A stretch of DNA of 6,569 nucleotides, taken from positions 723 to 7,291 of the forward strand of contig DNHA01000117.1 in assembly GCA_003486025.1 (NCBI GenBank), in the 5' to 3' direction. The translations under genes and the position numbers were made by a program. Below the pieces are notes generated by a model. It was given only the letters and a program-made list of their open reading frames with translations, did not search any database and was not told the origin of the DNA. Shown one piece after another: positions 1-5,338 of the stretch. Within the stretch, counting starts at the first letter, position 1, and the number at the start of each line of letters is the position of its first letter. The stretch comes from Micrococcaceae bacterium (GTDB lineage Bacteria > Actinomycetota > Actinomycetes > Actinomycetales > Micrococcaceae).

Positions 1-601
1 GTGCTCGGCACCCGTGATCCCGCAAGAGCAACCGACTCACTCTGAGATAGCGGTAAGCTCCTCGGCTACGGCCAGCACTAGTGCCACGCTAACTCCTGAA
101 GAAGCAAAAAGCGTGGCACCCACCAAGCCGGCTCCCACCGTCACAAAATCTAGCAAACCTGCCCAGTCCACCTGTGGGCCAAAGTTAACTCCTAGTGCAC
201 TGACTAAACTTGCGACCAAGTTGCCGGCGCCAAAAATTTCCACCGGAGAGATCATGGATTGGAAATGGGACGCGGACTCTGCGGATCCGTCTACTTATGA
301 TGAATGCGCCGCATTGTCATGGATCACCTTTCCCATTGAGGGCGCCACGGGTTCCTCGCCCTACATCATTGCCCTCTTCCATGAAGGCAAATACCTCGGA
401 GTCGCCACCCGAACCACCTTTGGCTTCTTCCCACAGGTTGAACGCATTGACGATGCGCGATTGCAGGTCACCTACGCTTACGCCAAAAATGGAGAAGCTA
501 ACGCCGGTGCCTCAGGCCGTGCGGTCTCCACATATTCATGGGACAAGAACGCTGGGTCTGTAAAGCATCGTGGCGATTTCCCACCGGGATACACACAGTG
601 A
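1..601 (+). CDS. LppP/LprE-family lipoprotein, 5' end outside window
   Basis: Probable cell-surface lipoprotein of the LppP/LprE family, whose biochemical role is not known. The reading frame is open to the left edge. The first complete codon, at 2-4, is Cys followed by Ser-Ala-Pro, which suits the lipidated +1 Cys of a lipobox; the signal peptide would then lie outside the window (inference). Counting that Cys as residue 1, residues 11-55 form a Ser/Thr/Ala/Pro/Lys-rich linker typical of exported actinobacterial lipoproteins. The folded domain follows, with Cys at 58 (TCGP) and 102 (YDECAALSW), perhaps a disulfide. Family-like blocks are GATGSSPY, ALFHEGKYLG, NAGASGRA and a final FPPGY. The visible part is 199 residues. 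A GTG at 14 could be taken for a start, but it has no ribosome site and would discard the Cys. The stop overlaps the next gene by 4 bases. Confidence 0.8.
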   Translation, partial: CSAPVIPQEQPTHSEIAVSSSATASTSATLTPEEAKSVAPTKPAPTVTKSSKPAQSTCGPKLTPSALTKLATKLPAPKISTGEIMDWKWDADSADPSTYDECAALSWITFPIEGATGSSPYIIALFHEGKYLGVATRTTFGFFPQVERIDDARLQVTYAYAKNGEANAGASGRAVSTYSWDKNAGSVKHRGDFPPGYTQ

Positions 602-1194
602 ATCCCCTTGGTACGCTCGAAGAAATCCGTGCTTGGATCATCAGCGGAACCGAGCATGAAATCCGCTTCGCAGTTCAGGGTGCGGCCCGCTATTCGATAG
701 GTATGGTCAACCAGATTCTCGAGGAGCTGAGCTTCGAGCATGACGAAAATTGTGAGGACTTTCTGCGCGGATGGCTCAAGGAGCTTTCCCCATTGGAACG
801 TCTTGCTGCGGCGGTGGCCACCGAACACCACTATCAGTTGGGTCTGGTCGCTATTGAGCGCGCGGCAGACCAGGAAGTCCTACAGGTCATGGAATCTGTC
901 AAACCCGCCTTAGCGGAACTGGCGCAGAGTTTCCAGGAGGCTCACTCCCGAGCCAGCGACCCAGACCCTTCCTACACCAAACGTTTTACCGTACGCCTGC
1001 TCGCTTACGCCGAGCAGCTGCGTTCGGTAGCCGAGGACATTAACAATGATGTGCCATTGCTGCAATTAATGTCCGATGAAGTAGCGAAGACCGAAGCGGC
1101 CAGCCCCGAAGGTTACGGCCAACCGGCAAAATATCAAGTGGCAGATGCTTTAGTGCTAAACCCTGAATTTACAGATAAAAAGTCTTCTGACTAG
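598..1194 (+). CDS. Hypothetical protein, translationally coupled to the lipoprotein gene
   Basis: I do not recognise this 198-residue protein. The chosen start is the GTG at 598, which overlaps the upstream stop in a GTGA junction and has GGGA at 586-589, 8 bases before it. The in-frame ATG at 538 would add 20 residues but would overlap the lipoprotein gene by 64 bases, so it is less likely. The protein has no signal peptide, membrane segment or metal-binding motif. It is acidic, and residues from about 10 to 165 look largely helical, rich in Leu, Ala and Glu (for example LLAYAEQLRSVAEDIN). The polar tail ends in DKKSSD. It is probably cytoplasmic. The 4-base overlap implies co-expression with the lipoprotein, but a shared function is only an inference. 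No hairpin terminator is evident after its TAG stop. Confidence 0.7.
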   Translation: MNPLGTLEEIRAWIISGTEHEIRFAVQGAARYSIGMVNQILEELSFEHDENCEDFLRGWLKELSPLERLAAAVATEHHYQLGLVAIERAADQEVLQVMESVKPALAELAQSFQEAHSRASDPDPSYTKRFTVRLLAYAEQLRSVAEDINNDVPLLQLMSDEVAKTEAASPEGYGQPAKYQVADALVLNPEFTDKKSSD

Positions 1195-1308
1195 AGTGTT
1201 CATCGAGATCGGCAAAGTTACGCACTAACCCTTGACTGAGGGATAAATCCACTACTAGTCAATTGTGACGCAACACCGGAGGTAATAAAGCAAACCAATT
1301 CTACGATT

Positions 1309-1337
1309 ACTGGCAGAGCACCACTGTGCTTGCCAGT
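1309..1337 (+). promoter_or_regulatory. Hairpin in the pdxS leader, just upstream of the ribosome binding site
   Basis: The arms ACTGGCA (1309-1315) and TGCCAGT (1331-1337) pair over 7 bp. After a bulged G at 1316, AGCAC (1317-1321) pairs with GTGCT (1326-1330), leaving the 4-base loop CACT. It ends 5 bases before the AAAGGA ribosome site (1343-1348) of pdxS. It has no U tract and sits before the gene, so it is better read as an mRNA leader structure or protein-binding dyad than as a terminator for the upstream gene. A TTGACT at 1232-1237 could be a -35 element, but no good -10 lies 16-18 bases further on. A perfect GGAGGT at 1278-1283 has no start codon at a usable distance. The role is inferred. 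Confidence 0.45.
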
Positions 1338-1360
1338 GTTTGAAAGGAATAACCCCCAAC

Positions 1361-2269
1361 ATGTCTTCTGCAGATCAGCGTCAGGACAACGTCGTCGGCT
1401 CCGAACGCGTTAAGCGCGGTATGGCCGAAATGCTCAAGGGCGGCGTCATCATGGACGTTGTCACTCCGGAACAAGCCCGCATCGCTGAAGATGCCGGCGC
1501 CGTAGCCGTCATGGCTCTAGAGCGTGTACCGGCCGATATTCGTGCCCAGGGCGGCGTCTCGCGCATGAGTGATCCGGACATGATTGACAGCATCATCGCC
1601 GAAGTCTCCATCCCAGTGATGGCCAAAGCTCGCATCGGTCACTTCGTCGAGGCGCAGATTCTGCAGTCACTCGGTGTGGACTACATCGACGAGTCTGAGG
1701 TGCTTTCCCCAGCAGACTACGAGAACCACATCGACAAGTGGCCATTCACCGTGCCATTCGTTTGCGGTGCCACCAACCTAGGCGAGGCGCTACGCCGCAT
1801 CAACGAAGGTGCTGCAATGATCCGTTCCAAGGGTGAAGCAGGAACTGGTGACGTTTCCAACGCGACCGGACACATGCGCAAGATCCGCGCCGAAATCGCT
1901 AAGTTGGCTGCGCTTCCAAAGGACGAGCTGTACGTGGCTGCCAAGGAACTTCAGGCTCCATACGAGCTGGTCAAGGAAATCGCTGCGACCGGTAAGCTTC
2001 CGGTCGTGCTGTTCACCGCCGGTGGCATCGCCACCCCGGCCGATGCGGCCATGATGATGCAGCTGGGCGCCGATGGCGTATTCGTCGGCTCGGGCATCTT
2101 CAAGTCCGGCAACCCGGTACAGCGTGCCGAGGCGATCGTGAAGGCTACTACCTTCTTCGACAACCCGGATGAACTGGCCAAGATCTCCCGCGGTTTGGGT
2201 GAGGCAATGGTCGGCATCAACGTCACCGAGTTGCCAGAACCACACCGCCTTTCCGAGCGCGGCTGGTAA
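1361..2269 (+). CDS. pdxS: Pyridoxal 5'-phosphate synthase, synthase subunit PdxS
   Basis: PdxS makes pyridoxal phosphate from ribose 5-phosphate, glyceraldehyde 3-phosphate and ammonia in the DXP-independent pathway. It is a cytoplasmic TIM-barrel protein that forms a dodecamer and normally receives ammonia from the glutaminase PdxT. The ORF gives 302 residues, the usual length. Family motifs are GGVIMDVV with Asp32, [22 protein letters not shown] with Lys89, GEAGTGDV preceded by Lys157, and [19 protein letters not shown]. Asp32, Lys89 and Lys157 match Asp24, Lys81 and Lys149 of the Bacillus enzyme, all with the same offset of 8, so the catalytic residues are intact. The ATG at 1361 is chosen, with AAAGGA at 1343-1348 (spacing 12, a little long). 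The TTG at 1340 lies beside the leader hairpin, upstream of that ribosome site, and adds seven atypical residues. No pdxT follows; the gene appears monocistronic, with a hairpin after its stop. Confidence 0.97.
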   Translation: MSSADQRQDNVVGSERVKRGMAEMLKGGVIMDVVTPEQARIAEDAGAVAVMALERVPADIRAQGGVSRMSDPDMIDSIIAEVSIPVMAKARIGHFVEAQILQSLGVDYIDESEVLSPADYENHIDKWPFTVPFVCGATNLGEALRRINEGAAMIRSKGEAGTGDVSNATGHMRKIRAEIAKLAALPKDELYVAAKELQAPYELVKEIAATGKLPVVLFTAGGIATPADAAMMMQLGADGVFVGSGIFKSGNPVQRAEAIVKATTFFDNPDELAKISRGLGEAMVGINVTELPEPHRLSERGW

Positions 2270-2289
2270 AAAATCTCTTAATGAGAAGT

Positions 2290-2326
2290 CGGGGTCACGC
2301 TGCCAAACATTGGTTGCGTGGCCCTG
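2290..2326 (+). terminator. Probable pdxS terminator hairpin without a U tract
   Basis: Positions 2290-2300 pair with 2316-2326 over 11 bp, including two G-U pairs. After one U-U mismatch and a further G-U pair, CCAA (2303-2306) pairs with TTGG (2310-2313), closing a 3-base loop, ACA. That gives 16 pairs out of 17 positions. The hairpin starts 20 bases after the pdxS stop. Only a loosely T-rich stretch (CTTCGTTAACGCTCTT) follows, a form often seen in actinobacteria. It probably separates pdxS from the amidotransferase gene. Confidence 0.6.
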
Positions 2327-2725
2327 CTTCGTTAACGCTCTTCCAGGACATTGCTCAAGTCGCTGAAGAATCGTCCCTCACTTCGTCTAAGACAATTAGA
2401 TCGCAAATGGCCACGGCTACCAGTTCGGGCAGAGTAACCGCATTTTCATCATTCGCCTACTAAGCACTATGCGCGCTGACTCGTCATAAATGATCGCGAT
2501 CTCGCGCAGTCGCAGCCATTCTTGCCAACCAAAACCACGAAGATTACCAACGTCGGGTCTGTGAGAATTGCGCTGCTGGACGAGCAAAAACGCCAGGGCA
2601 GCTAGGCAGCACTCCTAGCATTTGCGTGGTTCCAAAAACCGGCTTTAAACGAATGCTTGTCCACCCTTGAACCACAGGTCTAGTGTGGGCATCAGAAGTC
2701 TTCGGCACGAGAGGGGGATCAAAAA
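2327..2725. other. Gene-poor stretch between pdxS and the amidotransferase gene
   Basis: I see no convincing gene in these 399 bases. Small hairpins or palindromes are present: the perfect 10-bp palindrome GATCGCGATC at 2492-2501, and GCTAGG/CCTAGC (2601-2606 with 2614-2619, 7-base loop). On the minus strand one frame stays open for about 60 codons across roughly 2437-2618 and reads in part WQEWLRLREIAIIYDESAR. It has no good start codon or ribosome site and may be a gene remnant or chance. None of the frames I translated resembles PdxT. The right end carries the probable promoter and ribosome site of the next gene. Confidence 0.5.
2657..2686 (+). promoter_or_regulatory. Possible promoter of the class II amidotransferase gene
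   Basis: TTGTCC (2657-2662) and TAGTGT (2681-2686) are separated by 18 bases. The -10 fits the actinobacterial TANNNT pattern and lies 39 bases before the ATG, leaving room for the GAGGGGGA ribosome site at 2711-2718. This rests on pattern match and position only. Confidence 0.3.
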
Positions 2726-3607
2726 ATGTGCCGTTGGCTAGCTTATCTTGGCTCACCGATAGAGATCGCAGACATCCTGGTGCGGCCAAATCATTCGTTG
2801 ATTGATCAAAGTTTGCATGCAAGGGAGCTGTATTTGCCCAATGATCCGCTGGCTGCACGATTCACGAACCACGCATTTCCCACCAATGGCGACGGCTTTG
2901 GAATGGCATGGGCCGGACGCGCAGAAACCTTGGGACAGTACCGACAAGTTGGCCCGGCTTGGGATAGCCAAAACCTGAAGCATCTCGCACAACAGCTTGA
3001 GTCGGGGTGTTTCCTCGCTCATGTGCGTGCAGCACCCGGTGGAACGATCGCGGAACAGAACTGCCATCCATTCGTTGATCACGGCTGGATGTTTCAGCAT
3101 AACGGCTCGATCCCCAGTTTTCGTGAACTCAAACGCGAGCTGACCTTCGATGTAGCCGCGCAGCTGTATCCGTCGATTCTGGGCAACGCAGATACCGAGC
3201 TTTGCTTCTATCTGGCCCTGACCTATGGGCTGGAACAAGACCCCGTTACGGCACTTACCCGTATGGTGGCTCGGGTCGAACAAGCGAGGCGCGAACATCA
3301 CGTTCAGGCTCCCTTCCGGGCGACCATGTGTGCCTCAGACGGCAGACGTCTAGTGGTCTTGCGCTGGGTAAGCCCAGATGCGACAGGTGCAGTGGCGCCG
3401 AGTTTATATCACGCGGCTGGGTCAACTATGCTGCACGGTGTTGTTGGTCAAAGGCTTTCGTTGCCGGCCGACGCCCAGCTGGTCGTCTCCGAACCGCTTT
3501 CCCTGCACTGGAGCAGGCATACCTGGGTCGAGGTCCCATCGGGAACCATTGGAATATTCGAGCAGGGCCAACCACCAAAAATTGAACCGCTAAAGCTGGA
3601 GATGTGA
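2726..3607 (+). CDS. Class II glutamine amidotransferase, YafJ-like
   Basis: Class II (N-terminal-nucleophile) glutamine amidotransferase domain protein of the YafJ/GATase_4 kind; the reaction it serves is unknown. It has 293 residues. Met1 is followed directly by Cys2, the expected catalytic nucleophile once Met is removed, which fixes the start; GAGGGGGA at 2711-2718 is a strong ribosome site 7 bases upstream. Other family motifs are MCRWLAYLG at the N-terminus, NGDGFGMAW (54-62), AHVRAA (98-103), NCHPF (112-116), QHNGSI (124-129) and the ADTE block (155-158). No second synthase or kinase domain is attached, so ammonia acceptor and partner are not evident. EgtC of ergothioneine synthesis is a related option, but no egt genes are nearby. 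The neighbour pdxS uses a class I glutaminase (PdxT) of a different fold, so this protein should not be taken as PdxT. It seems to be a single-gene transcript. Confidence 0.9.
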   Translation: MCRWLAYLGSPIEIADILVRPNHSLIDQSLHARELYLPNDPLAARFTNHAFPTNGDGFGMAWAGRAETLGQYRQVGPAWDSQNLKHLAQQLESGCFLAHVRAAPGGTIAEQNCHPFVDHGWMFQHNGSIPSFRELKRELTFDVAAQLYPSILGNADTELCFYLALTYGLEQDPVTALTRMVARVEQARREHHVQAPFRATMCASDGRRLVVLRWVSPDATGAVAPSLYHAAGSTMLHGVVGQRLSLPADAQLVVSEPLSLHWSRHTWVEVPSGTIGIFEQGQPPKIEPLKLEM

Positions 3608-3656
3608 CAGCGGAACTGGCCATCAAGCATCTGACTTCTGAGCATGCTGGATAAAA

Positions 3657-3671
3657 TTCATGGTCCATGAA
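3657..3671. repeat. 15-bp perfect palindrome, operator-like
   Basis: TTCATGG and CCATGAA form perfect 7-bp arms around a single central T. The single-base centre makes this poor as an RNA hairpin and better as a binding site for a dimeric regulator. It lies 50 bases after the amidotransferase stop and about 300 bases before the reductase start, with no promoter recognised beside it. Its role is inferred. Confidence 0.35.
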
Positions 3672-3913
3672 CCTGTTGGCTGACATCATGTTGCTGACTT
3701 GTGCGCTCTAAACCTAGATTATTTGGAGAAGTGCGGATGGCTCGTGTTGCCAGCACAGGCTGTATTTTGGATCCGATATTTCCACCGCTAAGTATTTGCG
3801 TAAGTCCGAAGAGCAACGGGGCGCTTGAAGAGAATGTACTGCACGGGTCATACCTCAAGTGCATTCGGAAGTCAGACGGAAAATGACTTCTCAAAGAATC
3901 AGTCGGATCTTGA

Positions 3914-3945
3914 GCTCACCATCAGCAGTTCAACGACAGGTGAGC
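3914..3945 (+). repeat. Inverted repeat upstream of the reductase-like gene
   Basis: GCTCACC (3914-3920) and GGTGAGC (3939-3945) are perfect 7-bp arms around an 18-base spacer. The right arm ends 21 bases before the ATG at 3967. It could be a protein-binding dyad or a leader hairpin. The downstream gene has no clear ribosome site between this repeat and its start, which makes the placement notable. Confidence 0.35.
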
Positions 3946-3966
3946 GTTCGATGGCAAACTTGAATT

Positions 3967-4527
3967 ATGAGTGAAATAATTTTCGACGCAGCGGTCTCGT
4001 TAAACGGCTTCTTGGCCGATGAGAACCATAGCCTGCAATGGCTTTTTGATGTTCCTGGAGCCCAGGAGCCAGACCCTGGTCTGCTGCCGAAAAATGTCGG
4101 CGTGCACGTGGAAGGCGCAAACACCTACCTGTGGATGCTGGAGCATGAAAACCTCATTGCCGAACCCGGAAAATGGCAACAGTTCTACCCAAACATCACC
4201 ACCTTCGTCTTCACTCACCGCAACCTTCCGGTACCGACAGGCGCCGATGTGCGCTTCGTTTCCGGAGCGCTGCAAGGACATCTAATAACGATCCGTGAAG
4301 TCGCCGGCCCAAAGAACATCTGGGTGCTCGGAGGAGGGGAACTGCTGGGTCAATTCCTCGACTCCAACGCACTGGATACCTTGGCGCTCACCATCGCCCC
4401 GGTGGCCTTGGCGACCGGGGCCCCGCTACTGCCTCGCAACATCGGAAGCGACCGGTTGGAACTGCGCCAGGCCCATCAAGCAGGTCCTTTTGCACGGCTG
4501 ATCTACAAGGTGAGGCCAACGGATTAA
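3967..4527 (+). CDS. Dihydrofolate reductase-like protein, RibD C-terminal domain family
   Basis: Probable NAD(P)H-dependent reductase of the RibD_C/DHFR-like fold, a single domain of 186 residues. Substrate unknown; proteins of this type are often annotated as dihydrofolate reductase family proteins and need not act on folate. Family marks are the N-terminal strand and loop DAAVSLNGFLADE (7-19), the nucleotide-binding VLGGGELLGQFL (120-131) with its Gly triplet, and the closing IAPVALATGAPLLP (143-156). It has no deaminase domain, so it is not a full RibD. An in-frame TGA at 3961-3963 rules out a longer N-terminus, making ATG 3967 the natural start. Yet no good ribosome site precedes it: the nearest purine-rich match, GGTGAG, is more than 20 bases away, so translation may be weak or leaderless. 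The gene stands alone, convergent with the acetyltransferase gene across a shared hairpin. Confidence 0.85.
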   Translation: MSEIIFDAAVSLNGFLADENHSLQWLFDVPGAQEPDPGLLPKNVGVHVEGANTYLWMLEHENLIAEPGKWQQFYPNITTFVFTHRNLPVPTGADVRFVSGALQGHLITIREVAGPKNIWVLGGGELLGQFLDSNALDTLALTIAPVALATGAPLLPRNIGSDRLELRQAHQAGPFARLIYKVRPTD

Positions 4528-4533
4528 AAAGCA

Positions 4534-4561
4534 GTGGCGGGACCCGGAAGGATCCCGCCAC
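4534..4561 (-). terminator. Rho-independent terminator of the minus-strand peptidase-acetyltransferase pair
   Basis: GTGGCGGGA (4534-4542) and TCCCGCCAC (4553-4561) form a perfect 9-bp GC-rich stem with a 10-base loop. Read on the minus strand, the stem is followed by TGC and then TTTTT (complement of 4526-4530), the classic U tract, 12 bases after the acetyltransferase stop. On the plus strand no T run follows, so it may also stop the reductase transcript, but less efficiently. Confidence 0.8.
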
Positions 4562-4573
4562 AAACTGTTGACG

Positions 4574-5338
4574 TTAAGACCAAGAACGCAGAATCATATG
4601 CCGGCCGCGGCCGAGCAGGCGCAGCCCGTTGGCGCTGAAGAAGTCCGCACTGCTTGGCGGGGACGCCGCGAGCAGTTCCTGGGTTGCATCCTCATCCGGT
4701 GGATCCAGTGGATTGATCAACGAGCGGGACAGCCCGTGCAACAGCGCGGTACCGACGCCCTGACGGCGGTGGCCTTTGCCCACCGCCAGCGAGTGCACCA
4801 TCGCTTGGCCATTGAGGCCTTGCTGCACAAAACCACGACCGACGATGTCGCCTTCCTCGGTGCGTGCCAGCGCATGCTCTACCCGGCGCAATGCCGGGTG
4901 GCCGCTGGAAAGCTGCGAAGAAGGATCACGCCACAGATTTGTGACCTTAAGTTCTGCAGCGTCGGCTCCGGTGGCTTCTGGAACGTTATTGCCCAGTCGG
5001 ATCTTCCCCTCCCAACGTTCCATCGGGATCGCAAGTCGTCCTGCATGCCAGGCGATCTGCGCGTTGTCGGTAAAACCTGCGTCTTTGAGCCCTGCAGCAT
5101 CGGAACCCGAATTCACCCAGGCTTCCACTCGGCGCGCGCCCAAGCGCATACCCTCGGCAAACGCCGGGCGTAGGCCCGCGGAATCTGCATGCTCCGGAAA
5201 GAGCAGGATCAGGCGCTTACGCACCGGCTGCCAAGCCCAGGAGCATCCGTGGGTGGTAAAGATCTTGCCACCTGTAGCTACCGCGAGGGCCTGCTGCCAA
5301 TGGCTAAGAGCTTCTTGCGCGGAGGCAATTGTCGTCAT
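4574..5338 (-). CDS. GNAT-family N-acetyltransferase
   Basis: Probable acetyl-CoA-dependent N-acetyltransferase, 254 residues, cytoplasmic, substrate unknown. The C-terminal half carries the GNAT core: the strand VHSLAV (181-186), the pyrophosphate-binding loop HRRQGVG (190-196, the Q/R-x-x-G-x-G pattern), the following helix, and the late FFSANGL segment (233-239). The N-terminal half (about 25-100) also looks like a GNAT domain that has lost the CoA loop, with LGARRVEAWV and LKDAGF, so a two-domain architecture is likely. At 254 residues it is longer than a single GNAT domain, which agrees. The ATG overlaps the peptidase stop by one base (TAATG), pointing to translational coupling; no strong separate ribosome site is seen. 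The stop is followed by a hairpin with a T tract, so this is the last gene of its transcript. Confidence 0.85.
   Translation of the reverse strand: MTTIASAQEALSHWQQALAVATGGKIFTTHGCSWAWQPVRKRLILLFPEHADSAGLRPAFAEGMRLGARRVEAWVNSGSDAAGLKDAGFTDNAQIAWHAGRLAIPMERWEGKIRLGNNVPEATGADAAELKVTNLWRDPSSQLSSGHPALRRVEHALARTEEGDIVGRGFVQQGLNGQAMVHSLAVGKGHRRQGVGTALLHGLSRSLINPLDPPDEDATQELLAASPPSSADFFSANGLRLLGRGRHMILRSWS

Larger units (their letters stand above)
3608..3966. other. Gene-poor stretch between the amidotransferase and reductase-like genes
   Basis: These 359 bases hold no gene I can support. One short frame, 3737-3886 on the + strand (49 codons), has GGAGAA (3725-3730) 6 bases before its ATG, but its protein has no family features and its codons lack the GC-rich third positions of the neighbours. 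Two dyads are annotated separately, at 3657-3671 and 3914-3945. No clear -35/-10 pair for the reductase gene is visible; TTGAGC at 3910-3915 has no matching -10. Confidence 0.5.

Noticed and set aside
538..597. ATG at 538 as the start of the second gene
   Set aside because: It would overlap the lipoprotein gene by 64 bases; the GTG at 598 gives a standard 4-base overlap and has GGGA 8 bases upstream.
1232..1261. TTGACT with TAGTCA as a pdxS promoter
   Set aside because: The -35 is good, but the hexamer 18 bases downstream lacks the final T of TANNNT and other spacings are no better, so it is mentioned only as a possibility.
1340..1360. TTG at 1340 as the pdxS start
   Set aside because: It directly follows the leader hairpin, has no ribosome site, and adds residues (MKGITPN) not typical of PdxS; the ATG at 1361 lies downstream of AAAGGA.
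1790..2245. Minus-strand open frame of 151 codons opposite pdxS
   Set aside because: It is fully antisense to a clearly identified pdxS and is rich in His, Gly and Cys in the way of a GC-driven shadow frame; it shows no family features.
2281..2463. Short plus-strand frames after pdxS as a truncated pdxT
   Set aside because: Their translations lack the PdxT start (ALQG) and the GGES motif, and they run through the terminator hairpin.
2492..2501. GATCGCGATC palindrome as an operator
   Set aside because: It is only 10 bp, contains common GATC/CGCG words, and is about 230 bases from the next start, so chance is likely.
2753..3301. Minus-strand open frame of 182 codons opposite the amidotransferase gene
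   Set aside because: It is antisense to a gene with all class II amidotransferase motifs and its translation has no recognisable domain.
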